Assembly: GCA_034620365.1 (NCBI GenBank)
Contig: JAQGEQ010000297.1
Span: 310,001-374,000, forward strand
DNA from: Pegea sp. RAD2-039
Taxonomy: Eukaryota > Chordata > Thaliacea > Salpida > Salpidae
DNA length: 64,000 bases
Direction of reading: 5' to 3'
The position numbers and the translations under genes were made by a program. This document shows positions 12,860-24,209 of this stretch, piece by piece. Every line of letters begins with the position of its first letter. Positions within the stretch are counted from its first letter, which is position 1. Below the pieces are notes generated by a model. The model was not told where the DNA came from. It searched no databases and saw only the letters and a list, made by a program, of their open reading frames with translations.

Positions 12860-13100
12860 AAACTAGCATAACATGTTCAACTTGCTAAGCCAGCACAGAC
12901 TTAGCCTGCTTGGTCACAAATGTAGCATGAAAAACGGACAGATCTTCAAGAATCTGTTGTATGAAGAGCCCTCAAAAGGAAAAATAAACATCAGCCATCG
13001 TTTTATTCACTTTAAAGATACATGCAAGTGTGATATGAGATTACTTATGATAATTACAAACGAATGTGAAGATATTGTAGCATATTGCTCTAAATAGTGT
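12860..13100 (+). mobile_element. Non-LTR retrotransposon (LINE) C-terminal fragment
   Basis: The translation LLSQHRLSLLGHKCSMKNG, then LLYEEPSKGK, FKDTCKCDM and a CSK end follows the widespread LINE tail pattern RLRWLGHV-RM, LLYGEL-GKR, F-DV-K-D, DR-KWR. The frame is continuous over about 74 codons, but key residues (the W and H of WLGHV, among others) are altered. It is a relic, 5'-truncated, with only the 3' end of the ORF recognisable. Confidence 0.6.
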
Positions 13101-13639
13101 TTATTTCCCATAAACAACTGAAGGAGAGAAAAGAAAAAATGACATCTAAGAAAATAATTTAACTCCAGTCATTTTGTGTTTTACTTTGTTTTTTTGCAAC
13201 ATTTCTATAACACACTTAGCATCGCCGTTCGATGTCGTATCACATCAATGTAAAAAAGTTATAACAAACACATTTGTATTTAATAGATTCAATCTTTCAG
13301 AAAAATTTCAAACCTAGTGTATTTAAAACAAAAAAAAGAAGTTTAGTTTGTATTCTCAGTTACTCAAACATTCAATAATATACTATCCTTAGCTTTATTG
13401 ATTTAAAATTTAATTGATAACAAACATGTTAAGGAAAAATATCTCTACCTAGTAAAGTAAATTTACTTAAATATTTTTCCTGAAAGTAAACAATTATGAC
13501 CGAAAATAACTGAAACTTACGAAATATTACCTGTAAAATACATTTAAAAATTGTTTATAGCATACATGTATCTCAAAGCAATCTTAATTTTCGAAAAAAA
13601 GTAATCTTATCTCAAACTAACCTTTTATTTTCATCCCTA

Positions 13640-14480
13640 ATTCCAGAGACCTTATCAAAATCATCAGACTCAACCTTCGCGCTCAACATATGCAAATTAG
13701 AAAGGCGGAATTGCGTCTTCAAGCGGTCGCTAAGCAACTTTATCAACATCACCATGGTGATATGCAAATAACGGCCAACAACAGTCAAATCTCTACCAGC
13801 AGCAGACAATGGTTCTAAACGCGCGTCAACACCTAGATATTAATTATCAACAGCGCGCGACGGTTGCCAGGAAAACCAGCACACAAATTTAATCTCAAAG
13901 CTACCCTCAAAAGGGGATTGCAGTTCATCACATGCATCAAAAACCCCCCCAAAATGACGTCATCCATCAAATATGCCATCAGCAACAGCAGATATACACA
14001 GACAATCATGGTAACCATAGCAACAATCCACCGAAGATCTACGATTGCGGTTTCGATTTTAGCAATCAGCAGGCAGGTGTACTTTACAACAGTCAGATCG
14101 ATCAAAAGATTATAAAATTCCCTCGAAATCATTAAGTTTATAGAAATCTTTCAATTTTTTATCCTCCACCTTTCAACCAACTCAATTCACGAAATGTCGG
14201 GCCTGATACGCTTCAACAAGCTAACATGCTTCCTGCTGAGATAACGTTGTCGATCAACCAGCGATTTTCTGAAGAGCAAATAAAGCAGAAGCCAAACTGG
14301 AATCTTCAAACTTTACACAATAGTAGCGGAAAATGGCTTCTGAATTAACTGGCCCATCCTCAGAGCCAACTTCCGCCGATAAGCCGATGAAAGGAATTGA
14401 AAGTCAATCAAGCATGAAGTTTCCCGCCACTGAAGCTTGCCACGTAGTCGACGCTTCTATAAGCTTTAATTAACCTTCAA
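13640..14480 (+). pseudogene. GC-rich coding-like patch, Gln/His/Asn-rich, unrecognised
   Basis: This block stands out by GC content and by amino-acid-like composition in three consecutive plus-strand frames. Frame A (13645-13815) reads LNLRAQHMQIRKAELRLQ and QLYQHHHGDMQ. Frame B (about 13790-14330) is rich in Gln, His, Asn and Pro (CHQQQQIYTDNHGNH, FYPPPFNQLNS, LPAEITLSINQRF). Frame C (14333-14470) begins with ATG and reads MASELTGPSSEPTSADK to a stop. A T-rich acceptor-like TTCCAG precedes it at about 13646. It resembles the disordered activation region of a transcription factor or coactivator, broken into frames, but I cannot name the family. It could also be several small exons of a live gene. 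Confidence 0.4.
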
Positions 14481-14539
14481 CCAGTTTGCATCTTCACCTT
14501 GCAAGGAAGATAATACTAAACTTATAAAAAAAAATTATA

Positions 14540-16430
14540 AAACATAGCAGCATACTTTATCAACAGTAAAATAAACTGTTGTAACTGTAATACAATCTTG
14601 TATTGTCGGGTTTAGGTGTTGCTTAAGATCTATATAGGGTGCAGTGTTCAATGAATTTATTTGATTTATTATTAATCTCATTTTACAAATTTCCACCACT
14701 AGTCACTAATTATTTCGCTGAGATTCATTATGAAAAGGACGTGATCTAGCTTAAGCAAAAGATTGAAAGTAAATTTCATAAAACTGTTTTCTTTTAGTTT
14801 TATGAAAAATGAATAATTAAATGACTTTTCAAAACTGTTAAACTGCAATGTAAGAAAACTTCAAGCTTGTGTTGAGTAAACGGAAGTAATCATAGATATT
14901 TTGCCTTGAGCAGTAAAACAAATCCATAAGACTTTGTCTGATTTTTACTTTTATAGTTTAGTATAATGATTTAATTTTAATAGTTAATTGAAGAATTAAA
15001 GTTCAATAACTGATTTTTTTGGTTTTGGTTTTGAAACTTTGATAATGATTAATTCTCAAATGTCATATACTTCCTTTTCATTTCGTATTTCAACAAACCA
15101 TTGACGTCATTGCTTCGAGATAATTGGCGCTCATATCATCTTAGTTGCTAGCCAAGCAGTATTATTTCAACATTTTCTTCAAGTGGGTGGTAAAATAAAT
15201 CAAATTTTCTTATCGGATAGATCTTATTTGACAGGTGATGTCAAATACAAAATTCTGCGAACCAGTTTGTTTATTCTTAGATCTTAATATGATAAAGTTT
15301 CTGCAATCTTCTAGCAAATATTTAGGTTTGAACAAAAAATCATTATGAATCAGATTTTTTTTTAAACATTTAGGTTTTTCAACTTTTCATTTAATCAAAT
15401 AGATTTTATAACTAAAACAACCAAGCTATAAATTGATTTTTGTTATTACAGTTACACCAAAATATACACATAAATACAATAAATAATTTTAGAATATATG
15501 AACTATTTTCAATTAATATTGTAAGACAAAGTTTTGCTTAATACTATTTTTCTACACTTTGTATTTTTTTGTTAGATTCAAGTCTAAGCAAAAATCAAAA
15601 TGCCATTTCACAGAAAATTATATTAAAACTTATTATATATATTTTATTATATATTATTATTATATATTGTTTAATTACAACTTGGTCTTCTTCTAATCTA
15701 ATGCTTGACTTTACTTTTTTATTGCTTTACCAAAACTTGTTTTCAGTATTTTATAATCACTAGTCAAGATCTCTTATTTAATTATCAACAAATAAGTAAA
15801 CCTTTACATTTACAGTCTATAACGTTATAAAGTATCTCCGTTTCAGTTTGATTTGACAACTTTAACAATCATATGATTCGAATTTTCAACTACTGTTTAT
15901 GCTCTTATAAGCGAGATGCCACCCACAAAGTTTATATAAGCCTTAATGCTCGTATGTGCTCTTAATAAAACGTAGTCAGGTATAAGCTCTGTTTAGTTTT
16001 GTAGATTTTGGTCTGTAAAACTTCGAAAAATAAATAGTATGGAAACACTCAAAATATGATTTATTATGACAATTTGTTGTACAATATATAACAGCAAGAC
16101 TTAAATCGTAAAAAACAAAACGATCGCTTAATTTAAAATGTGTTTATGAGTCTTTTGAAAGATTGTTTGCTTCACTTAGTAAAGTTTTACTCAGTTTTAA
16201 TTATTAAAATCATTCTCATTTGTAACTTTGAACAAACATATTTAAAATAATTTTCTATAAACTATCCAATCAGATATGTTTGCGATAACTTAATTGGAGT
16301 AACCTTTGATAACTATTTAATTCTTCTTTTTTAACCTCCTATCAAGTTTTTGACTATTACTCACTAGAAGATTGCAAAAAAAAACTTAATGCCGTGCAAT
16401 TTTATTCATAAAAATAATAAGCGTTAAATC
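14540..16430. other. AT-rich intergenic stretch
   Basis: No gene recognised. A CRE-like TGACGTCA occurs at about 15102. The open frame at 15569-15763 is low-complexity AT-rich sequence. Confidence 0.5.
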
Positions 16431-16436
16431 AATGAC

Positions 16437-16442
16437 TTTATT
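16437..16442 (-). promoter_or_regulatory. Polyadenylation signal for the first four-pass membrane gene
   Basis: TTTATT on the plus strand is AATAAA on the minus strand, 56-61 bases after the stop codon at 16498. Confidence 0.5.
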
Positions 16443-16497
16443 GGCGACTTGAATCGAATTATACTATATTTTAATAAAGCGACATTAAAATTTAGAA

Positions 16498-17644
16498 TTA
16501 TACTTTAGAAAATGTGTACTTCTTCATGTTGCAAGCTGGCAGTATGCTGTCATATAAAACTGACCTTGTTTTGCATGGAGGTTTTTTAGTAACGTTGGAT
16601 GATAACAGAGTTCGGGTAAGGAAAAAGCACAATACAAGAAAACGAATTACGCCATGAATGAAAAGCAAAGAGCTCGATACCCATGCGATTGTATTCACAT
16701 AAGGTTTATCGCGCTGATTACAAGCTGACACAAAATTTAACTTCATTTTCAGTCCCAATAAATAAAGTAAACCTTTGAAAATTTAAAATTTAGTTTAGTT
16801 TTTGTTATACGAAAATAAAATATTGTAAACATTTACGTAGTTGTTTTGAATATAAGAAAATATTATTTTACAAAATTCATTAAAAGTGAAAGTTCTGTGG
16901 TGAACCTGATTATCATTTTTAAGTGTAATAAGATAACAATCATCTTCAACAAACATTATATTAGAAAAATGTTCACTAAAATTTGTTGAAGTTGGTTTAA
17001 GTTTAGTTTTTAAAATATTATTTCTACTCCCCACATATGATTTTTACAATAAGAACTTTTTTTTTAAAGGTGGAAAGTTTTGTAGAATCTCTAATTAAAG
17101 TTTTTACCAATTGTTATGTTCCAGGATGCAAAACCGACCTCCACTATAACAGCTTTATTCAGCCGTAAGTTAAATGCCCAAAGCAGACAATTTATAGCAG
17201 TTAGTACCATTTGAGCAACTAAGCACAATAAAAACACCATTGCCAGTTGAGGTGGCGTTTCTCCTGTTAAAAAAAAGGTTGATGAGAAATAGTGTATGAT
17301 TTCTTACAAGCAGTGTAACTGATTAAAAGAAACTTACTGAAGGTAGATGTTAGCAAGCTATCACCGAAATTGCACCCACCAACAGCTGAGATAGCTATGG
17401 AAGTATTCATTGGTACAGTAAATTCCAGTATAGATAGTAGTGTGCATATTGAGCCTATGACTGCATGAAGTTTTTTCACCAATTTTAACTTTTCTTGAAG
17501 CTCTTCTAGCCTGTTTGTTAGAATATCTTTTAGGGATTTTCATTTATCAATATAACAAATATGATAAGATCATATTTGAGTTACAATTAAAAAAACAAAT
17601 ATAACATAAAAAACTTACGGAGTGACAGATTCAGTTCTTTCCAT
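16498..17644 (-). CDS. Four-pass membrane protein A, 193 aa, four exons
   Basis: Spliced model, minus strand: exon 1 17619-17644, exon 2 17338-17510, exon 3 17108-17263, exon 4 16498-16724. Introns are 108, 74 and 383 bases with GT donors (GTAAGT twice, GTAAAA) and T-rich AG acceptors, and phases 2, 1, 1. The product starts MERTESVTP and ends KKYTFSKV. Hydrophobic helices fall at about 23-43, 73-97, 104-119 (weak) and 128-154, with a short charged N-terminus and a basic, Cys-containing tail. The loop after helix 1 contains GGC. The exon lengths and phases almost exactly match the gene at 20683-21603, so the two are paralogs. Topology and size recall MARVEL or claudin-like tetraspan proteins, but the claudin W-GLW-C-C signature is absent and I cannot assign a family. 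Function unknown. Confidence 0.75.
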
Positions 17645-18289
17645 TTTGTTACAATAAGCAAAATTACTTTAATTAACAAATCTAAAAAAACATTTTTAGT
17701 AGAATGCATTAGAATAACTGAAAACCTTTTTAAATTTAAAGAAACCAAGCTAACATGTTGTTAAAATTACAAGTACAAAAAATAATAACTTATCACCAAA
17801 TAATTGGCCAGAAAGCCTGTAGCCAGTCAAAATTTACCATCGCGTAGTTCTTGTCTGCATAGTATGAAAAAGAAAAAAAAAATGACTATAAAAAGTATTT
17901 TTCGCCCAACTAGTTTTTTTATTTGAATATGTATTTCAAATTCTTGATTTAAATGTGGTTTAAGAAAATTCAAACATTATATTTTCTAAGCTATAGGATA
18001 AATAACAGAACAGCTTCTCTTAAAGAATAGCTTCTTCTGTAAGTATTTTAACATTACTAAGCAATTTTTTCAAACATACAAATAACATTGCAAAATTCTG
18101 GACATGGTAAATAGCTAATTAAAACGAATAAAAATCGAGTAAAAACATCATTTATGTATTTTTTAAATGTTCTTGAAAGGTAAAAATTTCTGTGAAACTC
18201 ATTTATTTTAATTTAAAGTACTTTTAAACAGACTAACCTGTTTAGCAGTTCGTATGCTTCAACCAAGAACAGCCATGGCTATTATTACA

Positions 18290-18612
18290 GAGATCCAGTT
18301 GTTGCCTATACATTATGATTCTACAATCCAACAAAATATGTAGCGGAACAGAGGGACTAATACGACCAGCTGGCGTCACAGTAGCTGCTAGAATGTCACT
18401 GATTATAGTGGCAAACTACCTAAGAGGCTCTAGCCTCGCCCCAAAGTCGGAGTTTTGCGTCTATATAAAGCGTTATTTTTAACCAGAATACCTTTACCTG
18501 GGTTCTTAAGGAATTTTCCTTGTCGTAAATATATGCCTGCCCAGACTCAAACACGGTATCTTCTGCGCGTTAGGCGGGGGTTTTAACTGCTACACTACTG
18601 AGAAAGACAAAG
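18290..18612 (-). mobile_element. tRNA-like SINE
   Basis: On the minus strand a GC-rich block opens with a tRNA-like head: an A-box-like GTGTAGCAGTTAAAAC near 18595 and a B-box-like GTTTGAGTC about 35 bases further on (near 18550), as in RNA polymerase III promoters. A body of about 200 bases with a non-local GC-rich core follows, then the sequence returns to AT-rich DNA. Head plus unrelated body is the SINE pattern. No second copy was found in the window, so the 3' boundary is approximate. Confidence 0.5.
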
Positions 18613-18619
18613 TAGACAC

Positions 18620-20650
18620 TAATTTAAGTGCAACTAAAACTACAAAAACGGAAATTACACTAGTTAACTAGATCTAGTATCTTGACTTATAAGCTCATTA
18701 TAATAGTAATAATATTTACAAAATTGTGTTTCATAAAAAACATATATTTAAAAGATATCTACAATACTAAACAACTTAAAAACTGCTAGATTAGTTTGAG
18801 AACTTTTAATCATAAACAAATTTTCACAGATTAAAATGAATCGGTTGATTTTTACGTCAAATTAATTTTTTGCTATGAATTTGAGAAAATGTTCATGGAA
18901 AGATACATAACACTTAAATCTTCTTTACCCAATACTAGTATAACCTCCACGTTTTTGTCAAAATGTCAGCGTATGCTGTGTCTACTATCGAATTAAAGTC
19001 TTAAGATTTTGATTGATTTATTGAAATTTCTGCTGTAAACTTTGAATCTTTTTGATGGGTTCTCTTACAATCTCAATACTTGAAAAAACGTGAGTTAAAC
19101 TGTTTTTAATGACAACTATTTCTACACTCTGCATTCTACTGCTTAAGTCAAGAAATTGCTTGGTAAAAAGATTTAAATATTTTAAATATAAATTTTAGGG
19201 TGTTGTTTGAAGATCTATAGTAACTTTTAACAATATTAGATCAACAATTAGTTTGATTGGTTGTACAACTTTATTCAAATCAAAATATCCGTTTCAACTA
19301 TTATTACTATGTAACAATTCAATGCAGTATTAATACATATCGTTTTTATAGAAACAAATTTGAACTAAAAGAAAACTGTGAGCAAACAATATCTTGGTTT
19401 TTTATTACTATTATGCTTTTAATCCTTAAAATCACTGTTCCGAATCTTTATTATAATTAAATCTATTTTTAATAAAGGCTTGTATCATTTTTTTGATGAC
19501 TTACTTAAATAAAAACCCCAAATTTCTTTCAAATAGTAATTTAATTAGATAGAAGTAATCTTAAATTCTTTTTTTTAATTCTTTGTCACTTAAAAACTAT
19601 TCAGCTTTTGAACATACCCGAACATTCCACAAAATAAGTCAAACTAAGAAAATGAGACTTACAAAAGAAACTTACAGTCATTATTGTATGCAGCCATGCA
19701 TGGAACAAAAAATATCACAAAGACAAAAAAACACTGAATTTGTTCTAAATTTGATCTTTTAAAAAATCTTTGCACAGTATTCTGCAACCTATTTTGATCT
19801 TTATTTTATAATGCTATAAGGTTGGTAGACCGCATACTTAAGCAATAACTTTGAAATTTATGAATTTAATAAAGTTTGAAGTTATTTAAGCTTAAGGACT
19901 ATTGCTTGTTTATATAGTCTGAAAATACTTTAGAATAATAATTGTATTAACAAACTTCCATTTTTTAAACTGAATATAGTCTATATAAATACTATTGTTA
20001 TTCTCTCTATCTTTAATGTAATTTTAAATAAATTTATAAAACAGTTGATGTTGTATTAAACAAATTTCTTTGGTAAGTTTAGAATTTACATTTAATGGAA
20101 TATTGCATCATACTGTTGAAACTATCATCATGGTTGAATGATTTCATTGAAGATTTTTAGCGCCAAAAGTATTAAGTTCATTTTTAGTTAAATTGCTGTA
20201 AATAATTTGATCACTTGCTCTTTCTCGAAATTTATTTAACCAGTTTGTTTTCTAATTATAAATATAAGAGCAAATTGCTGATCTCACAGAAAAAATAAAG
20301 TTTAAGAGATTTATAAAGAAAAATAATTTCTACTTTCTTGATAGTATTAGTTTAAAAAGTACAGCATGTCTTTCAAGTAGTATATTCAAGAAGCATGTTT
20401 GTATTTTCTGCTTATAAAGAATCACTTAAAAAACAAATTTTGTTGTATTATAAACAAATTTCACAAAAATTACTTTATTAAACGTTTTAGAATATTATCA
20501 TTGTGTCAGTAAAATACTACTACATCATTTTTAGCAATTTTATACAGAACTAAGTCAAGAAAATCATTTGTGATAAACAACAGGGATAAGTGAGATGGTG
20601 TTAAGCAATTAGATTATTTTTAATATCAAATTGAAATTATATACAAATAT
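18620..20650. other. Intergenic space between the two four-pass genes
   Basis: AT-rich. No exons of the four-pass family and no other gene recognised. The plus-strand frame at 19257-19460 is low-complexity. Confidence 0.5.
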
Positions 20651-20682
20651 ACAAATCTATTATTACAGAGATATCATGCAAA

Positions 20683-21603
20683 TTAAAGATCTTTGTCTCT
20701 CTTGATCAGAGGTGGAAATCGATTCTTGCTTACGTTTTGAAAGTTAGCCAGCTTTTCAAAAACAGTCCACGATATCATTGCACGAAGTACTCCATAGAAC
20801 AACATAATAACAGGTGGTATATAAAGCCAAAAAGACATATATACTCTCTGTCGGTTGCAGACTGAAGTTAATACTTTATCCACAATCAAGCTTCCTAGTG
20901 TTATGGAACCTAAAAAACAAAATTTTTACATTTTTATTAAACTTAGTTAAAAATAATAAATCATCATAATTTTCAATTATTATTTGAGATAAAGCTTATA
21001 ATTGAGTTTTAATCAACTCATAAGCTCATTATAAATTTGTTTAATAATAAAAGCTCACCAATCATTATATTGATAAGTGAAATGCCCATTTCCATTTTGA
21101 CAACTCTTTTGTAGTCAAACATAGCAAAGAAATTTATGCTTCTTAAAAAAAGAAGGAACAGGAGAAACAGGAAGCAACCACATTCTATAATAGTAATCCC
21201 TTGCAGTTGATGCCCTGTAAGATATATATAAATATTACTGTAAGCAAATAAGAACAATTAAATTAAAAAACTTACAAAAGAGGCTAGAGTATACTGTGTC
21301 GTACATCTCGCATTGCATAATCGATAATTTATACGATCTTTCCATCGGGGTGAATAGTTGAAAGCCTATCAACATCACAGTAACTGTATCAACCACAAAA
21401 TTGAATACATTGAAACATCTGAGTTTCCATTTAGTTCTTTCACGGTTGATATTTCTGTTTTACAAATTGAATTAAAAATGTAAAAACAAAATTATATGAT
21501 TTTTTTTAACATTTGATAATTTAAGTAGTCAACACAAAGATTAATATTTAACTATAAAAATCAAAAGACAAACTTACACAATAGAAAGTTTACTCCTCGC
21601 CAT
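20683..21603 (-). CDS. Four-pass membrane protein B, 195 aa, four exons
   Basis: Spliced model, minus strand: exon 1 21578-21603, exon 2 21276-21454, exon 3 21059-21214, exon 4 20683-20909. Introns are 123, 61 and 149 bases, all GT-AG, phases 2, 1, 1. The start at 21603 is chosen because it makes exon 1 26 bases long, exactly as in gene A, and gives MARSKLSIV. An in-frame upstream extension to about 21835 is open but has no ATG. Helices fall at about 20-40, 76-98, 106-126 and 140-165. The C-terminus is a basic tail ending KRDKDL. Exons 3 and 4 have the same length as in gene A (156 and 227) although the protein sequences have drifted far apart, implying an old duplication with conserved structure. 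Family not recognised. Confidence 0.75.
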
Positions 21604-21839
21604 ACTATAGCTTCTACCATACAGTGCTGACATAAGGCCTGAAAACAAAATTAAAAATGAAATACAAAAGTTGATGCCAAGAACATTTAACCCTAGGGCA
21701 ATAGCATTTTGCTGATTTAAAAAATGAAACGAAATGACGTCGAATCTAATATAAAGATAAAAATGAGAAAGTGAACAATCTTTGATAGTTTTCAATCTTC
21801 GGTTAACATGAATATTTAAAGCATCCCATTTACTGTATA

Positions 21840-22900
21840 AAGACTTAATTAAAAAACTGTTTTGAATAACTTCTCAAACTAATTTTAACTTACTTAAAAT
21901 TTTTTTTAACTAACTACTATTAAGAAAAAATCGTTTACAACATGCATAGAAATTTAAAAAAATTATTAGAAACTATAATTTTTGAACCAAGCTAGGAGTC
22001 GAAACAAACTCTCTCAGTGCAAAATATTTTTAGAAAAATGTAAAGCCAAAATCAGTTAAATCATATTTTTATTTTCTAATCATTTCAGATCAGATATTAA
22101 ATGTCAAACTTTACTTATTTTTTTCATTTTTTCACAAACTTATATCCAACGAACAACGTTCTGTTGAAAAAAAATTAGTGTAAAATTTTTGTCGTATATT
22201 TTTTCATTTATGAACAAAACAATATTACTTAATCTGCAAATCTTTTTGCTGTTGAAAAATTGTTCTTACAAATCTTCAGTACTTCTCTTTAAAGCGAGCA
22301 AAAATGATTCAAACATATCTCAAATATTTAAACTCTCATTGTGTTATATTTATATTTACGGCCTTAAAATTTGTCATTGTTTAATTCTTTTGAAATTGTA
22401 AATGATCCCGGAAAAATTTTATATCACATTTTGCAGCAAACATCTTTTGCGAAAAGAATTTTGATACATTATTTTGCGGGTTTATAATGATCCCTTTTAC
22501 GCATGAATGAATTCATGATAAAATTTTGTTCTCTGTTAGACACTGATATCAAAGTTAAAACAATTACAGGTGCGTTAAAAGTTGTATGACGTCAAGCTCC
22601 ATCTAAATTGTACAATCGACATCGCCTATTAGAATGCCGTCATCCTATATGTATATGTATATCGTATGAGCTTTTGTGTGATATCAGCGAAATTATGTTT
22701 ATGATGACATCACTAGTTAAAAAATAGCGAGTTGTAAATTAGATATTTTTCTGTGACGTTTTGATTTTTAAGCTTTGGTGCATCACCAGCTTTTTTTCTG
22801 CTTTTGAAACTTGGGCTGTCATCTATTGCTTCATACTTAAAATTAAGTAGTAGTTGTAGTAATAGTTACTATTGGATATGACTGCATCATTTTTCAGAAG
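21840..22900. other. Intergenic, no gene
   Basis: AT-rich with a GC-slightly-richer part at 22560-22800 containing a TGACGTCA element near 22587. The plus-strand frame at 22189-22401 is not domain-like. Confidence 0.45.
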
Positions 22901-22902
22901 AT

Positions 22903-23099
22903 CTATATGATATCATAATCATGGAAACACGTTATTAATCGATTCAAATAAGCAAAGATCATGTCGCAGATGATGCAGAGAAAGTGAAATATTGTCATGG
23001 CAACAGCGCCCTTAATTATGCGTCCCAACGTTTCCTTAACTTCAATATTAGCGTTGTTGGTAACCACGAGTAAAAACAGTGCTGATATAGAAGCCAACA
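22903..23099 (-). pseudogene. Orphan last exon of a third four-pass family member
   Basis: A T-rich acceptor (TTTGTTTACAAG) opens an exon in the same phase as exon 4 of genes A and B (two bases complete a split codon). The translation has the same layout: a hydrophobic stretch (ASISALFLLVV), a charged loop (NIEVKETLGR), then a long helix (AVAMTIFHFLCIICDMIF) and a short tail to a stop. It is 197 bases long against 227 in the paralogs. No exons 1-3 were found upstream, where LINE-derived sequence begins by about 23230. It is probably a truncated pseudogene, although a gene using distant exons is not excluded. Confidence 0.5.
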
Positions 23100-23229
23100 C
23101 TTGTAAACAAATAAACTAAGCGTTTAAGTTTGTTTAGAGTTCCCAGTGAGTTCTGATATAACTGCAAATGCACGAATAAAAGTGGAAAGTAAATAAAAAT
23201 CCGTCAGGCAACATTCAAGTTTTTGATAT

Positions 23230-23650
23230 GCAAGAAGCTCATTAAATACGTGAGTTATGAAGATCGTCCCAGCTTATTAAATTTAGATACCTTGGAATTG
23301 TGAAGAATTGAATGCAACATAGTTCATGATTTGAGAATTCTGTACGATTTGATCGATCTACAATTTGAAACTTGTTTCTTAATTTGTCTGACACTCAAGT
23401 TATACCCACTCAGACGAGAAACATTACATATTCGTAAGCCCATATTACCTTTAACGTAAATTTTTTCTTGTACCGGACAATTGATACTTGGAGCCAAATG
23501 CCATTCAACACCCAGTTAACTGATGCTTACAGCTTATGTAAATCCAGCAATTAAAGGCGAATAAAAGAGCGCGTCACAAACAGTTATTTGAAACAAATGA
23601 ATATGAAAGATGGGAAATACTAAATGACAGTAAGGATTTGGTTAAGGTGT
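23230..23650 (+). mobile_element. CR1/jockey-like LINE, C-terminal part of RT ORF, degenerate
   Basis: Plus-strand translation reads LNLDTLEL, then LKLYPLRRETLHIRKPIL. This matches the C-terminal end encoded by the LINEs at 30.4 and 37.0 kb (FNLDTLELGRIQYDL, LKLYQLRRHTLHLNKPIS) in the same order. It is a 5'-truncated relative of the same family with in-frame stops. It is split from its own 3' end at about 24.15 kb by another element. Confidence 0.6.
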
Positions 23651-23739
23651 GTTGATTAGTTTAGCAGGTGATATCAGACAGTAAGAGTAAGCAACAAGTA
23701 AAAAGAGAAGTTAGAAAAATTTCCAGGTTCAATCAAGCA

Positions 23740-24140
23740 TCAAATCTGTACTATATCCAAAATCACTACTTTTTTTTTGTTTTTAATGCCTTGAAACCTT
23801 TTTGATATTTTTTCTATGAACTTCCCGAACTTCTTCGAAATTATTCGAATGCGCCAACTATAGCTAGAAGTATTTTAGTATTGACTTTTCACATGATTTA
23901 GAATTCTATTTCCAGATATTTTTATTTGAATTTCTTCTCGAATTCCTTGATACTTACGTATGCCTCAATTGGTAATGCGAAATCAATTAGTGAACAAATT
24001 CTATTGGTTTTATCTTATAGAATAATATCTGGTATGTTGACTCTTATTTCTTGGTCTGCTTTGATGCCAAAGTCATAAAGTACTGTGTACTTTTTTGTTT
24101 CTTATAACCGCTTCAGGATTATAGTAATACGTGTCATTAT
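23740..24140 (-). mobile_element. Second non-LTR retrotransposon fragment, inserted in the first
   Basis: Minus-strand translation contains VNIPDIIL, then ICSLIDFALP, IKEFEKK and IVGAFE. This follows the known LINE C-terminal module (N-PDI, LIDVA-P, KE-EK, V-GA-G). Several stops interrupt it. It lies in opposite orientation between two parts of the plus-strand LINE, so it appears to be the younger insertion. Confidence 0.6.
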
Positions 24141-24144
24141 ATAT

Positions 24145-24205
24145 GATATTATTTTAAAGAACGTGTGTTAGCGAGAGGTGCTCTTTTTAAACCCTTCTTT
24201 CAAGT
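24145..24205 (+). mobile_element. 3' UTR end of the plus-strand CR1-like LINE
   Basis: GTGTGTTAGCGAGAGGTGCT at about 24162 matches, on the plus strand, the 3' UTR of the LINEs at 30.42 and 37.01 kb (there on the minus strand). It completes the fragment at 23230-23650. Confidence 0.55.
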
Positions 24206-24209
24206 TTTT

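Noticed and set aside
13833-14132. 99-codon minus-strand frame in the GC-rich island
   Set aside because: It is the complement of the Gln/His-rich plus-strand readings; its Met/Leu/Val-rich content mirrors CAT/CAA/CAG repeats.
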